A stretch of 64,000 nt of DNA from Sulfurimonas sp. (GCF_041583195.1 NZ_JBFHGL010000002.1:1-64000), one strand, 5' to 3'. Numbered from the stretch's first letter, positions 9,177 through 19,216 are shown. Notes: generated by a model from the sequence alone, not told the origin. Numbers and translations: made by a program.

Positions 9177-11087
9177 TTACATCTCTTTAAACGATTGAAT
9201 TTTATACTCACCATCATCATCTTGTACAATTCCAAATATTTTATCTTCTGAACCCTCTTTTGGTTCATATACTATCTCAATAGGCGGATCAACAAGTTTA
9301 AATACAAGTTTATTGTAATCTGTCCATCTATCATGATTTACTATTCTTGCATCCATAATAGAGTCCTGAAAAGACGCAGTTTGTGTAGTTAAAAGTCTAA
9401 GTTTATCTTGTTTTATTTTGAATTCACTTTCAATACTCTCAAGATGTTTTTCTATTTTTACAAACTGCTTATACTTTTCTACAAAAGAGTTTGGCATCTT
9501 AATTCCATTCTTTTTATAATGTATCAAACGTTTTTTAAGCTCTTTAAATGAAGCTGCATTTTTCTCAATTGTTTCTTTATACTTTTCTATCTCTTTACTT
9601 ATATCTCTAACTGAGATCTCTAACTCTTTGATTTCCTGATCATGTTTGTCTTTTCCCTGCTTTGTATCTTTTTTAAGTAAAGCATCGATCGTAAAAACAT
9701 TCTCTTTCCCTTGAAGTTTTTTGATCTCTATAAGTTTATGAGAGGTTGCCTTTACGTATGATCCACAGATCTCTATATGCACCTCTTTACCTCTTATATC
9801 ACCACCAACGGCTTGAGCAACTTCTACAATGTCTCCATCTACAGTACCATGTTCTAGTCTTGATATATGTATGTTTTTACCATATGCATTTCCCTTATGA
9901 ACATTTATATCAAGTTCATCTGCTCTAACTGTTGATGTTTTATGTGTTTGACCACCTATAGTTGCTTTTTTTGCATTTACCGTAGAGTTAGGACCTACAT
10001 TTCCGTCAATATCGATCTCTGTTACTTCAACTTCCATCCCTGCACCGACAGCATCTTTCTCAACATCTGTCTCTTTTACATTCATACTAACGTCTGAGTC
10101 AATTCCTGCCTGAATAGAACCTGTCGTTTTAAAATTGATCGACTCTACATCCACATCTGTTTTTATTGAATAAGTATTATCTTCAAAAGTGATGTAACCG
10201 TTCTCTTTAGCAATATATTTTATACTCTCTTTTTCATCTTTTTTCTCAATAGTATCATCTATATTAAAATCAGGCTCATTGTTAACCGTCGGTTCAGGAG
10301 CTTCTATAAATTCACCCCTGCAGTTTCGCCCAGGTGTTCCTTTTTTTGGTTTAATATATTCAATAAGCACATCATCTTTAAAAACGTTTTTTATAAACCC
10401 GCGTTTTTTATAGTCTGCTTTATCATGTTCACTTAATTCATTTTCTTCTTCGTAGCGTATTACAATTTCATCATCTATAGTTGGTATAGGTTCAATACTC
10501 TCAGCTACTAATACAGTGTCATTTTTGAAATACTCTAAAGTCTCTTCAACCTTAACTTTTGAAGAAAGTTTTGAAACTGTACCTTTAATCATTTCATCGA
10601 AAATATTTATAAGTATGCCTGCACGTACTTTTTTATTATTTATATGTGTGATTAACTCTTGTTCGAAACCTTTAAAATATTTCAGTTTAGAACCTGCTCT
10701 TATACTTAAATATACTTTACTTTTTGTAGCGTTGGCACCTATTGCTGTTTTAAAGTCTTTAAAATTATTATCATCTTCATTTTTTGAAAAGACCTCTATT
10801 TCATATACCTGCTTAATATGGAACTTTTCATTCATTAACTCACTGGCATCATCTAGTTCATATAGCTCATCGTTTGAGATCTCCTGCCAATCAGCTTCAC
10901 CCTTAGCATCGTCTTTTTTTGTGAATGTCTGCATATCTAAAATATTAAAATCTAAACTATTTGCATCTACACCGTTTGATTCTGCTAAGGACACTATCTC
11001 TTTAGCTACATTAGATGTTTTAACAACGGTAGTTCTGATTTTTTTTAGTTTACTTTTTTCGCTGGAGCTAGATCCGAAAAATGCCAT
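9177..11087 (-). CDS. fapA: FapA/DUF342 family polymer-binding protein
   Basis: 636 aa from the ATG at 11087, chosen because AGGTGA lies a few bases upstream; a frame five codons longer exists. The central part (about 245-425) has the parallel beta-helix of DUF342/FapA, rich in short repeats such as ITFEDNTYSI, IDGNVGPNS and GTVDGDIVEV. A coiled coil follows (about 480-580, highly charged). In Vibrio, FapA affects polar localisation of the flagellar regulator; here the gene is with ruvA and wall genes, so a flagellar role is not proven. Confidence 0.82.
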   Translation of the reverse strand: MAFFGSSSSEKSKLKKIRTTVVKTSNVAKEIVSLAESNGVDANSLDFNILDMQTFTKKDDAKGEADWQEISNDELYELDDASELMNEKFHIKQVYEIEVFSKNEDDNNFKDFKTAIGANATKSKVYLSIRAGSKLKYFKGFEQELITHINNKKVRAGILINIFDEMIKGTVSKLSSKVKVEETLEYFKNDTVLVAESIEPIPTIDDEIVIRYEEENELSEHDKADYKKRGFIKNVFKDDVLIEYIKPKKGTPGRNCRGEFIEAPEPTVNNEPDFNIDDTIEKKDEKESIKYIAKENGYITFEDNTYSIKTDVDVESINFKTTGSIQAGIDSDVSMNVKETDVEKDAVGAGMEVEVTEIDIDGNVGPNSTVNAKKATIGGQTHKTSTVRADELDINVHKGNAYGKNIHISRLEHGTVDGDIVEVAQAVGGDIRGKEVHIEICGSYVKATSHKLIEIKKLQGKENVFTIDALLKKDTKQGKDKHDQEIKELEISVRDISKEIEKYKETIEKNAASFKELKKRLIHYKKNGIKMPNSFVEKYKQFVKIEKHLESIESEFKIKQDKLRLLTTQTASFQDSIMDARIVNHDRWTDYNKLVFKLVDPPIEIVYEPKEGSEDKIFGIVQDDDGEYKIQSFKEM

Positions 11088-11209
11088 ATATTCACCTATC
11101 ACTAAATTGTTATAAAATTAAAATATTCATTTTAATCATAACTTTGTTAAAATATCGTAAAAATATTACTTTTTTTTAATAACTTTATATAAGAAGCAAC
11201 AATAATACC

Positions 11210-12616
11210 ATGTTTAAAGCAATTTTTACCAATAGTTTTGGAATTTTATTTTCAAGAATTTTAGGATTTTTAAGGGATCTACTTACTGCATCTGCTCTTG
11301 GAGCAAATGTATACAGCGATATATTTTTTATTGCTTTTAAGCTTCCCAACCTATTTCGCCGCATATTTGCAGAAGGTGCTTTTACACAAGTTTTTATCCC
11401 TGCTTTTGTTCGTTCTATGCATAAAGGAGTATTTTTAGTAAATATTTTCTTAGTATTTTTAAGTATCATACTCGTACTTACATTATTAGTGAACTTGCTT
11501 CCAAATATAGCTACAAAAGCTATCGCAGTCGGTTTTGATACACAGACAATAGACATAGCTGCTCCATATGTAGCTATAAATTTTTGGTATTTGCCCCTTA
11601 TATTTGCTGTTACTTTTTTAAGCACAATGCTGCAATACAAACACCATTTTGCGACTACGGCATTCTCAACAGCACTTCTTAACCTATCTCTCATAGGTGC
11701 ATTATTTTTATCAGAAGATAAAAGCAATGCTGAGATCGTATATTATTTAAGTTACGGTGTGGTTACAGGCGGACTATTACAACTTTTAGTACATATTTTT
11801 GCCATAAAAAAGCTTGGTCTGTTTCCACTTATATATGGTGGAGTTAAATATTTAAGAGTTAAAAGTAAAAAGATCACGCATGAGACTAAAAAGTTTAAAA
11901 AACAATTTGTCCCTGCTATTTGGGGAAATTCAACTCCACAAATATCTGCATTTTTAGATACTTTTCTAGCTTCGTTTTTAGTAACTGGCTCTATTAGTTA
12001 CCTATATTATGCCAATCGTATATTCCAACTCCCGCTTGCTCTTTTTGCAATAGCTACATCAATAGCCCTTTTTCCAAAAGTTGCAAGGTATTTAAAAAAT
12101 AAAGATGAAGAAAAAGCCAGAGAGTATATGCAAAAAGCATTTTGGTTTTTAGTTTCCATATTAACTGCCAGTGCTATATGTGGCTATATACTAGCACATG
12201 AGATCACTTGGCTTTTATTTGAGCGCGGTGCATTCAGTGCTGAAGACACTCAAAACACTACACTTGTACTTCAGATGTATATGATAGGTCTTTTACCATT
12301 TGGTCTTCAAAAACTGTTTTTGCTTTGGCTATATTCTAAAGAGATGCAAATGAGGGCTGCCAAAATAGCTACAGTATCTCTTGTTACATATATAGTATTT
12401 GCACTTAGTTTTATATCTGTACTTGGAGTGAGTGGACTGGCTCTTGCATCTACGCTGAGTGGCTTTGCAAGTTTTACACTAACCATAAAAGCATACGGTG
12501 TAAAAGAGTTTTTTGATATACTTCGATCAAAAAACACCCTATACCTTATTATAGGTATAGTAATATTTACTTTTTTACTTTTAATATTCAAGGATTTTAT
12601 CAGTGCTTATATTTGA
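11210..12616 (+). CDS. murJ: Lipid II flippase MurJ
   Basis: 468 aa, about 13-14 membrane spans of the MviN/MOP exporter family. FSRILGFLRDLLTA at the N-terminus and FRRIFAEGAFTQVFIPAF soon after are MurJ signatures; the latter holds Arg residues of the central cavity. It moves lipid II across the inner membrane for peptidoglycan synthesis. It is divergent from the fapA-ruvA-ddl-murF operon and overlaps cysS by 14 bases. Confidence 0.95.
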   Translation: MFKAIFTNSFGILFSRILGFLRDLLTASALGANVYSDIFFIAFKLPNLFRRIFAEGAFTQVFIPAFVRSMHKGVFLVNIFLVFLSIILVLTLLVNLLPNIATKAIAVGFDTQTIDIAAPYVAINFWYLPLIFAVTFLSTMLQYKHHFATTAFSTALLNLSLIGALFLSEDKSNAEIVYYLSYGVVTGGLLQLLVHIFAIKKLGLFPLIYGGVKYLRVKSKKITHETKKFKKQFVPAIWGNSTPQISAFLDTFLASFLVTGSISYLYYANRIFQLPLALFAIATSIALFPKVARYLKNKDEEKAREYMQKAFWFLVSILTASAICGYILAHEITWLLFERGAFSAEDTQNTTLVLQMYMIGLLPFGLQKLFLLWLYSKEMQMRAAKIATVSLVTYIVFALSFISVLGVSGLALASTLSGFASFTLTIKAYGVKEFFDILRSKNTLYLIIGIVIFTFLLLIFKDFISAYI

Positions 12617-14003
12617 TTCTGTACAAAAAACAAAACTGGAGTTTAAACCACAAACTGAAGGAAAAGCAAGTCTTTACGTATGTGGTCCGACTGTTTATGA
12701 TGATGCACATTTAGGTCATGCAAAATCAGCACTTGTGTTTGATCTGCTTTCACGTGTATTAAAAGCAAACGGATATGAAGTAACTTATGCGAGAAATATT
12801 ACTGATATTGATGACAAGATCATAAATAAAGCAAAAGAGCAAAACAAAGATATAAAAGAGATCACAGACTTTTATACAGAGGCTTTTCATAATGAGATGG
12901 CAGAGATCGGTGTTAAAAGACCTGATTTAGAACCAAAAGCGACTGAGAGTTTAGAAGCGATGTATGAGCTTATTCAAAAGCTTATCGATAAAGGTCACGC
13001 TTATGCTACAAAAGAAGGCGATGTATATTTTGACACATCAAGTGACAGTGAGTATCTAACGCTTTCAAAAAGAGTTCAAGATGATGAAGACAAGCAAAAT
13101 AGAGTTGAGAGTTCAGATCAGAAGAAAAACCCTGCCGACTTTGCACTTTGGAAAAGTGTAAAAGACGACTCAATAACATTTGAGAGCCCTTTTGGTGCTG
13201 GTCGCCCTGGTTGGCACTTAGAGTGTTCGGCTATGATTGAGAAGCATCTTGCAAATGAAAATGCTCAAGCTGCAGTTGATATTCACGGCGGTGGAGCTGA
13301 TCTGTTGTTCCCTCATCACGAAAACGAAGCAGCACAAACTAGATGTGCAACTAATCATAAACTAGCTAATTATTGGATGCACAACGGCTTTGTAAATATA
13401 GACGGTGAGAAGATGTCTAAGTCTTTGGGTAACAGCTTTTTTCTTAAAGATGCACTAAAAGAATATGACGGAGAGGTTTTACGCTTTTACCTTTTAAGCA
13501 CGCACTACAGAAGCAACTTCAACTTTAACACAGAAGATCTAAGTAGCTCTAAAAAAAGACTTGATAAGATCTACAGACTTAAAAAACGTCTTTTTGGTTT
13601 AGCTGGAAGTGATGATCAAACAGAGTTTAAAACTAAGCTACTTGAGGCTTTAAGTGATGATCTGAATATATCATCAGCTCTTGCACTGATTGATGAGATG
13701 ATTGCGCAAGCGAATGAAACACTAGACACTGCCGGAAAACATAAACAGCTAAAAAAAGACACACTCTCTAACCTTGCATATATTGAAGAAGTTCTTGGTT
13801 TTGGAGTTAAAAACCCGTATGAGTATTTTCAGTTTGGAATAGATGCAGATACAAAAGATAAAATAGATAATCTGATAGCACAAAGAGATGAAGCAAAAAA
13901 AGCTAAAGACTTTGAGACATCAGACAAGTTAAGAGATGAGATCTTGGCTTATGGCGTAAATATTATGGACACACCTCAAGGTACTTTTTGGGAAAAAATC
14001 TAA
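12603..14003 (+). CDS. cysS: Cysteinyl-tRNA synthetase
   Basis: 466 aa, GTG start inside the end of murJ. Class I motifs: CGPTVYDDAHLGHAKSAL (HIGH variant) near residue 27 and EKMSKSLGN (KMSKS) near 270. Zinc ligands are visible: Cys27 in YVCGPT, Cys in HLECSAM, and His in LFPHHENE. Length is normal for CysRS. The GTG start, set by the family N-terminus MLIFDSV, lies within murJ and so depends on translational coupling. Confidence 0.97.
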   Translation: MLIFDSVQKTKLEFKPQTEGKASLYVCGPTVYDDAHLGHAKSALVFDLLSRVLKANGYEVTYARNITDIDDKIINKAKEQNKDIKEITDFYTEAFHNEMAEIGVKRPDLEPKATESLEAMYELIQKLIDKGHAYATKEGDVYFDTSSDSEYLTLSKRVQDDEDKQNRVESSDQKKNPADFALWKSVKDDSITFESPFGAGRPGWHLECSAMIEKHLANENAQAAVDIHGGGADLLFPHHENEAAQTRCATNHKLANYWMHNGFVNIDGEKMSKSLGNSFFLKDALKEYDGEVLRFYLLSTHYRSNFNFNTEDLSSSKKRLDKIYRLKKRLFGLAGSDDQTEFKTKLLEALSDDLNISSALALIDEMIAQANETLDTAGKHKQLKKDTLSNLAYIEEVLGFGVKNPYEYFQFGIDADTKDKIDNLIAQRDEAKKAKDFETSDKLRDEILAYGVNIMDTPQGTFWEKI

Positions 14004-14016
14004 TCGGAGCTATACA

Positions 14017-14817
14017 ATGAAAAAAATCACATCACTTAGTCTTGGTTTTTCGTTTTTAATCATGAGTTATACTGGAATTATGCTCTACATAGTTCCACAA
14101 GGTAAAGTGGCTTACTGGTCTGACTGGCATCTGCTAGGACTTAGTAAAACTCAATACGGTGAACTTCACGTTACTTCGATGTTTACTATGCTTGTGTTTG
14201 GTTTTTTACATATCTACTATAACTGGAAGCCATTAATGAGTTATATAAAAGATGCAAGTAAGAAAGTGTCTTTTACTAAAAAAGAACTTCTGATCTCATT
14301 TGGAATAAACGCTTTTATAGTGGTAAGTACGTTATATATGATTCAACCTGTAAAATCGTTAATTGACTTAGAAGATAGTATCAAAAACTACTGGGCAAAA
14401 GAATACGGTGAACCACCTTACGGTCATGCTGAAGAGAGTAAGCTAAGCGTAATCTCTCAAAAGGAAAATATAGATCTAAACATAGCAAAAGAGAGACTAA
14501 ATGCTAAAAATATAGTTTATGAAGATGATGACACTATTTTAGCAATTGCCAGAAAAAATTCTTTAACTCCTAGTGGTGTTTATGCGATCATGAATCCAAG
14601 AGCTAAACATATAGACAAACCTGAAGGCACACCTACAAACTTAGGTAGAAGAACATTAGGTGAGTTAGATGAAATGGGCAAGATTGAGCTTGAAAAAGTT
14701 CTAAACTTCCTTAAAAAACAAAATATTGAAGCCTCTAAGGACACTAGAGTAAAACAGGTTGCTGACGAGCTTGATACTACTCCGTTAGAGATATATAAGA
14801 AGATAAGAAAAAAGTAG
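14017..14817 (+). CDS. DUF4405 domain membrane protein
   Basis: 266 aa. Residues 1-110 contain three membrane spans with paired His (ELHVTSMFTMLVFGFLHIYYNW), the layout of DUF4405 proteins, which resemble the b-type heme core of formate dehydrogenase gamma/cytochrome b proteins. The rest (about 130-266) is a soluble, charged region with two similar helical stretches (NSLTPSGVYAIM and DTTPLEIYKKI). The His pairs may bind heme, but this is inferred. It ends directly before the next ATG. Confidence 0.72.
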   Translation: MKKITSLSLGFSFLIMSYTGIMLYIVPQGKVAYWSDWHLLGLSKTQYGELHVTSMFTMLVFGFLHIYYNWKPLMSYIKDASKKVSFTKKELLISFGINAFIVVSTLYMIQPVKSLIDLEDSIKNYWAKEYGEPPYGHAEESKLSVISQKENIDLNIAKERLNAKNIVYEDDDTILAIARKNSLTPSGVYAIMNPRAKHIDKPEGTPTNLGRRTLGELDEMGKIELEKVLNFLKKQNIEASKDTRVKQVADELDTTPLEIYKKIRKK

Positions 14818-15729
14818 ATGGATATAGATAAAGTAAAAAGCGTATTAGAAGAAAACTCAAAAGATACAACAAATGAGTTTAAGAGAATTTTTCACGGACG
14901 AGGCGGGCTGTATGAAGGTTGGAAACATCTAACCGTTGATTCTATAGATAATATTTTAAATGTAGCCCTATACTTTGAAGAAGACAATGAAGCTGAACTT
15001 TTAAAGATGTTAGAGGAGTTTACTTATGCTTCTGGGTATGAAGTATTAGTTGTACAAAGACGCTATATAAAAGGTCATCCAAGTGAAGTTTTAATAGGGG
15101 AACTGCCTGAATTTGTTTATGCCATAGAAAACGGTATGAAATTTAGGCTAAATCTACTTTCAAACCGTAACAGCGGCTACTTTCCAGACATGAAAAACGG
15201 ACGCAAGTTTGTTATGGATAATGCGAAAGACAAATCTGTACTAAATCTATTCTCTTACACGTGTGCATTTAGTATAGCTGCAAAGATGGGCGGGGCTAAG
15301 AGTGTCAGCAATATAGATATGAGCAAAGGTGCACTTAGTACAGGACGTGCTAATCATCACCTCAACGACATAGAGACAAGAGGTGTAAGTTTTCTGCCTT
15401 ATAACATCTTAAAATCATTCTCTCGTATAAAGAAAAAAGGACCGTATGATCTGATCATCATAGATCCGCCTACTTTTCAAAAAGGGAGTTTTGAAGCTAC
15501 AAAAGATTATAGAAAAATAATTACAAAACTACCTCAGATCGCAAGTGAAAACTGCACTCTCTTAGCGTGTCTTAATTCTCCTGATCTGGATGAGAATTTT
15601 ATAAAAGACTTAATAACTGAACTTGCACCTAGTTTTAAATTTTCACATAGACTTGAGAATGTAGAAGAGTTTAAAAGCTTGGATGAGAGTAGAAGTTTAA
15701 AAAATTTAGTATTTGTTAGAGAGGTTTAA
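14818..15729 (+). CDS. Class I SAM-dependent RNA methyltransferase, RlmK-like
   Basis: 303 aa, ATG adjoining the stop of the upstream gene. The N-terminal third is a binding region; the catalytic Rossmann part has SNRNSGYFPDMKNGR, VLNLFSYTCAFSIAA (SAM motif I), the acidic VSNIDMSKGAL and DLIIIDPPTF, the DPPxF motif of the RlmI/RlmK rRNA methyltransferases. The likely action is base methylation of 23S rRNA; the exact site cannot be told. It ends in a hairpin shared with the convergent porin gene. Confidence 0.85.
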   Translation: MDIDKVKSVLEENSKDTTNEFKRIFHGRGGLYEGWKHLTVDSIDNILNVALYFEEDNEAELLKMLEEFTYASGYEVLVVQRRYIKGHPSEVLIGELPEFVYAIENGMKFRLNLLSNRNSGYFPDMKNGRKFVMDNAKDKSVLNLFSYTCAFSIAAKMGGAKSVSNIDMSKGALSTGRANHHLNDIETRGVSFLPYNILKSFSRIKKKGPYDLIIIDPPTFQKGSFEATKDYRKIITKLPQIASENCTLLACLNSPDLDENFIKDLITELAPSFKFSHRLENVEEFKSLDESRSLKNLVFVREV

Positions 15730-15740
15730 AACCTCTCTAA
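15716..15740. terminator. Bidirectional hairpin terminator
   Basis: A 12-bp perfect inverted repeat, TTAGAGAGGTTT / AAACCTCTCTAA, flanked by A and T runs, between the convergent methyltransferase and outer membrane protein genes. It includes the methyltransferase stop codon. Confidence 0.8.
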
Positions 15741-15744
15741 AATC

Positions 15745-16599
15745 TTAGAAATTGTAGATGTATCTAACAATTGTCTCTGTAGACGTATCGTTGTCTTTTT
15801 TAGCAAAAACTGATGATAGATTAAAAGAATCATCATCTCCCACTATACCTTTGAAAATAATATCAAAACCGTATATAGGAGCTATGTCAGCCATATAACC
15901 ATTTACTTCAGTATCGTAATCTGATGGATTTGTTTTATTTTCATAATCATTTATATCTAAAGCAAAAAAAGTACTTGCTCCCCCAAATATACTTATACCA
16001 AGATTGTCAATCGGGAAAAAAGTAGTATTTATTACCGTAGTAGGTTTTAGTCCAAAACCAAAACTTGTTTCATCGTAAGAGTATGCAAAACCTGTTTTTG
16101 TACCATCAACAGTAAAATCACCGTTTAGTGTATACAATATCATGTGAAGAGATGTTGCATTAGATACTCTAAACATATCACTCTCATAAAACGTAGTACT
16201 AAATGATGGTCTGTAACCTATATAAAAACCACTCTTGTCATACTTGTTATCATATGTATACGCACCATCAACAAAATGTTTTTTTTCAAGTTCTGAATCA
16301 ATTATACCTACAGTATATGACTCTTCAAACATTTCACCTATTATTGTCTTACTGTCTGCAGGTAATGTAATAATGATCCCTTTGTTGTCATAATTTACGT
16401 CACCTATCTTGTCTTCATAATATTCATCTTCCAACGACAGTTCAACATTGAACTGCATATAACCTATTCCAACCTGACCCTTTTTCATTTTAAACACATC
16501 TATAGGTTGAGACGAAGGCATATCTATTGCAGTATCTGCTGCTAACAATGGGATAGAAGCACAAAGTACAAGTGCTACATTTTTTATCTGTTTTATCAT
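15745..16599 (-). CDS. Outer membrane beta-barrel protein (unknown family)
   Basis: 284 aa, preceded by AAAGGAG. A signal peptide with AxA-like site (about residues 1-21, ending PLLAAD) is followed by alternating aromatic/polar strands such as SGFYIGYRPSFSTTFYE and a C-terminal ETIVRYIYNF ending in Phe, as expected for a BAM-inserted barrel. It is divergent from a histidine kinase/response regulator pair and probably controlled by it. The substrate is not apparent. Confidence 0.75.
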   Translation of the reverse strand: MIKQIKNVALVLCASIPLLAADTAIDMPSSQPIDVFKMKKGQVGIGYMQFNVELSLEDEYYEDKIGDVNYDNKGIIITLPADSKTIIGEMFEESYTVGIIDSELEKKHFVDGAYTYDNKYDKSGFYIGYRPSFSTTFYESDMFRVSNATSLHMILYTLNGDFTVDGTKTGFAYSYDETSFGFGLKPTTVINTTFFPIDNLGISIFGGASTFFALDINDYENKTNPSDYDTEVNGYMADIAPIYGFDIIFKGIVGDDDSFNLSSVFAKKDNDTSTETIVRYIYNF

Positions 16600-16615
16600 A
16601 TATTTCTCCTTTTAT

Positions 16616-16672
16616 ATATCACAAATTTTAACTTATAGTTGTCACAAAAATTGTCACATTGTATTTATCACA
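16616..16672. promoter_or_regulatory. Tandem TCACA repeats between outer membrane protein and kinase genes
   Basis: Four copies of an 8-base element ending TCACA lie in one orientation: ATATCACA (16616), TTGTCACA (16639), TTGTCACA (16651) and TTATCACA (16665). The two central copies are identical and 12 bp apart. OmpR/PhoB-type regulators bind tandem direct repeats, and such a regulator is encoded by the second gene downstream, so this is the best candidate for its operator. Confidence 0.5.
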
Positions 16673-16693
16673 TAATAAATGATACAATTTCAT

Positions 16694-18514
16694 ATGCTTA
16701 AAATCATTTATATACTATTTTCTCTTCTTGTCGCAACAAACCTATATGCAGTAAACATAGACAAATATTCTACTAATATAGATATCTTGTCAAAATCTAA
16801 AATATATATAAGTAACGATCTCTCTTCCAATAAAAATGTGATAAAAAATAAAAATTTTAAAGAAAATCAAAAAACTATACTAGGATTTGGTTTTATGCCA
16901 GAAAAAGCATTATGGATCAAGTTTAGTTTGAAAAACACTTCAAATAAAGTAATTGAAAAGACAATAGTTTACGAAAATCCTGAGACTGAGAATATACGAT
17001 TTTATGATGGAGAAAAAACAACTCTTGACGGTATGTGGAATATGCCAATAACAAGAGAAACAATATACCCTACTTTCAAAATCACTCTAAAACCTCAAGA
17101 GGAAAGAGAGTTCTATATACGTGCATATTCAAAGATAACAACTCTTATAGCAAAAGTAAAACTTTATGACAATAAAGATGCACTCAAAAAAGATTACCAA
17201 CATAAAACTTTTCTATTTATGTTTTTTGCGTCTATATCTATATTGCTTATATACAACACCATGCTTTTACTGTTTACTAAAGACAGGGCTTATTTCTACT
17301 ACACTATCTATCTAATAGCAGTTATATTATTTGAGTCAATATATCTTGGAGTGTCACAACTTTACTTTTTATCAAATGAGATATCAGAGGTAATGACAAA
17401 AGCAACGATTACATATATTTCTATGCTAGTTATACCTATAGTACTTTTTACACAAGAATTTTTAGATACCAGTAGATTTAAAACTCATAATAAAATATTC
17501 AAAACTTATCTCTACATGATACCTTTTTTATGTATACTAAGTTATGATGATATGGTTCTAGATCAAAACATAATGCTTATTTTCATCCCTCTGGGATTTG
17601 CTCTAATATCTGTAAGTATCATTGCATTATTTAGGGGTGTAAGACAAGCTAAGTTTTATGTACTTGGATGGAGTGTCGTGATCATATCTCTTCTTCTATC
17701 TGTTATCGAGTCGTACGGCTATATAAATATTAGTACAAATATCACATACATGAACGAATTTGCTTTTACATTAGAAGCCCTTTTATTTTCAATCGCTTTA
17801 GCACACAGAATAAAAATCTTAAATGAAGAAAAAAACATACTTGATGCGAAGCTAATAGCAATTCAAAAAGATGAAAAACAAAAACTTCAAGAGCTAGTAG
17901 ATGAAAAAACAAAAAACTTAAAAGATTCTCTTGATGAAAAAGAACTTCTTTACAGGGAACTAAACCACAGGGTAAAAAATAATTTGGCTATGACTTTATC
18001 TTTAATAAAACTACAAATTTCAAAGTCAAAAGATATTAATACAAAATATGAGTTAAGTACTACACAAAATAGAATCAGTTCTATTGCAAACCTTTATGAG
18101 AATCTAAATATTTCCAAAGTTGCCAGTAGTGAATCTACACAAGAATACTTTCATAACATAGAACATAATATACGTCTTAATTTTGATAAAAACATAAGTG
18201 TTCAATACGATATTAATACTAATCTTGATTCTCAAAAACTTATATACTGCGGTCTAATACTAAACGAACTTTTAACAAACTCTTTTAAATATGCATTTAA
18301 CGATCAACAAGAGGGTCATATCACTATATCTCTTACAAAAGAGGACTCATTCTTTATTTTAAAGGTTGCAGATAACGGCTCCGGTTTCAAGTATGAACAA
18401 AAAGATTCCCTTGGACTGACTATTGTAAAAACACTTGCAGAAAAACAACTTTTTGGGACAATGAATATAAACTCCGACAACGGTACGGAAGTAATAATAA
18501 AATGGGAAGATTAA
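16694..18514 (+). CDS. 7TMR-DISM sensor histidine kinase with HisKA_2 dimerisation domain
   Basis: 606 aa from the ATG at 16694, which starts a good signal peptide (ILFSLLVATNLYA); a start five codons earlier is also open and neither has a clear ribosome site. Order: periplasmic 7TMR-DISMED2 beta domain (about 25-165, with ALWIKFSLKN), seven membrane spans (about 175-375), a short coiled coil, HisKA_2 H-box ELNHRVKNNLAM (His about 426), and an HATPase with NELLTNSFKYAF (N box) and DNGSGF. It phosphorylates the regulator encoded three bases downstream. DISM sensors are thought to bind carbohydrates or other small ligands. Confidence 0.92.
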   Translation: MLKIIYILFSLLVATNLYAVNIDKYSTNIDILSKSKIYISNDLSSNKNVIKNKNFKENQKTILGFGFMPEKALWIKFSLKNTSNKVIEKTIVYENPETENIRFYDGEKTTLDGMWNMPITRETIYPTFKITLKPQEEREFYIRAYSKITTLIAKVKLYDNKDALKKDYQHKTFLFMFFASISILLIYNTMLLLFTKDRAYFYYTIYLIAVILFESIYLGVSQLYFLSNEISEVMTKATITYISMLVIPIVLFTQEFLDTSRFKTHNKIFKTYLYMIPFLCILSYDDMVLDQNIMLIFIPLGFALISVSIIALFRGVRQAKFYVLGWSVVIISLLLSVIESYGYINISTNITYMNEFAFTLEALLFSIALAHRIKILNEEKNILDAKLIAIQKDEKQKLQELVDEKTKNLKDSLDEKELLYRELNHRVKNNLAMTLSLIKLQISKSKDINTKYELSTTQNRISSIANLYENLNISKVASSESTQEYFHNIEHNIRLNFDKNISVQYDINTNLDSQKLIYCGLILNELLTNSFKYAFNDQQEGHITISLTKEDSFFILKVADNGSGFKYEQKDSLGLTIVKTLAEKQLFGTMNINSDNGTEVIIKWED

Positions 18515-18517
18515 AAA

Positions 18518-19198
18518 ATGGGTGATTTAAATATTTTAGTTGTTGACGATGAAAGCTTAGTAGCGATGGAGTTATCAAACACCGTGATGTCACTTGGGTA
18601 TAACGTAATAGATTATGCAACCAACTCAAAAATGACAAAAAGTTTTTTAAATAAATTTCCATCTATAAACTTAATAATGATGGATATTAATCTAAATGAA
18701 GAGATCGACGGTATAGATCTGTATAAAAGTATAAGTTCAGAAGCTGCCGTTATATATGTTACGGCTTATAAAGATGATACAAATATCTCTAGAGCCATAG
18801 AGACCGATCCTTTAGGCTACCTTGTAAAACCTTATGACGAAGCAGAGCTCAGTGCACTTTTAAAACTTGCATCATATAAACTAAGCAAAAAAAGTATAAA
18901 AATAGATCCAAGAACTTCTTTAACTGAAATTGGTGATGGATACTATTTCGATAAGAACAAAGATCAGCTTACATATAAACAGTTACCTATTAAGCTTACG
19001 AAAAAAGAGTTGCAGCTTTTAAAACTTCTTCTGCTTTCAAAGGATAATAAAGTTAGTTATGAAACTATAGAAAATGAAATATATGATTCAGAACCTGTAT
19101 CGTCCTCGGCGATAAGGACTTTAATATACAGATTAAGATGTAAATTAGAACATAAATTTATAGAAAATGAGTTCAGTTACGGTATAAAACTAAAATAG
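18518..19198 (+). CDS. OmpR/PhoB-type response regulator
   Basis: 226 aa. The receiver has the acidic pair DDE (about 9-11), the phosphoacceptor Asp in IMMDINLNEE, Thr in YVTAYKDD and Lys in YLVKPYDE. The C-terminal winged helix (about 150-226) has KLTKKELQLLKLLL and SSAIRTLIYRLRCKL, typical of Trans_reg_C. HisKA_2 kinases more often pair with non-OmpR regulators, but this pairing recurs in Campylobacterota. Likely target: the adjacent outer membrane protein gene and its own operon. Confidence 0.93.
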   Translation: MGDLNILVVDDESLVAMELSNTVMSLGYNVIDYATNSKMTKSFLNKFPSINLIMMDINLNEEIDGIDLYKSISSEAAVIYVTAYKDDTNISRAIETDPLGYLVKPYDEAELSALLKLASYKLSKKSIKIDPRTSLTEIGDGYYFDKNKDQLTYKQLPIKLTKKELQLLKLLLLSKDNKVSYETIENEIYDSEPVSSSAIRTLIYRLRCKLEHKFIENEFSYGIKLK

Positions 19199-19213
19199 CC
19201 AAGAGGCTATTTT
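19192..19213. terminator. Bidirectional hairpin terminator
   Basis: A 9-bp stem, AAAATAGCC / GGCTATTTT, with an AAGA loop lies between the convergent response regulator and DJ-1 genes. T-runs on both strands make it a plausible two-way intrinsic terminator. Confidence 0.85.
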
Positions 19214-19216
19214 ACT

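Noticed and set aside
10516-11115. 199-codon plus-strand frame opposite fapA
   Set aside because: The FapA/DUF342 frame is supported by domain motifs and a ribosome site; the opposite frame has low-complexity Ser/Leu content.
11185-11727. 180-codon minus-strand frame opposite murJ
   Set aside because: It is fully covered by the clear MurJ coding sequence and has no family similarity; a shadow frame.
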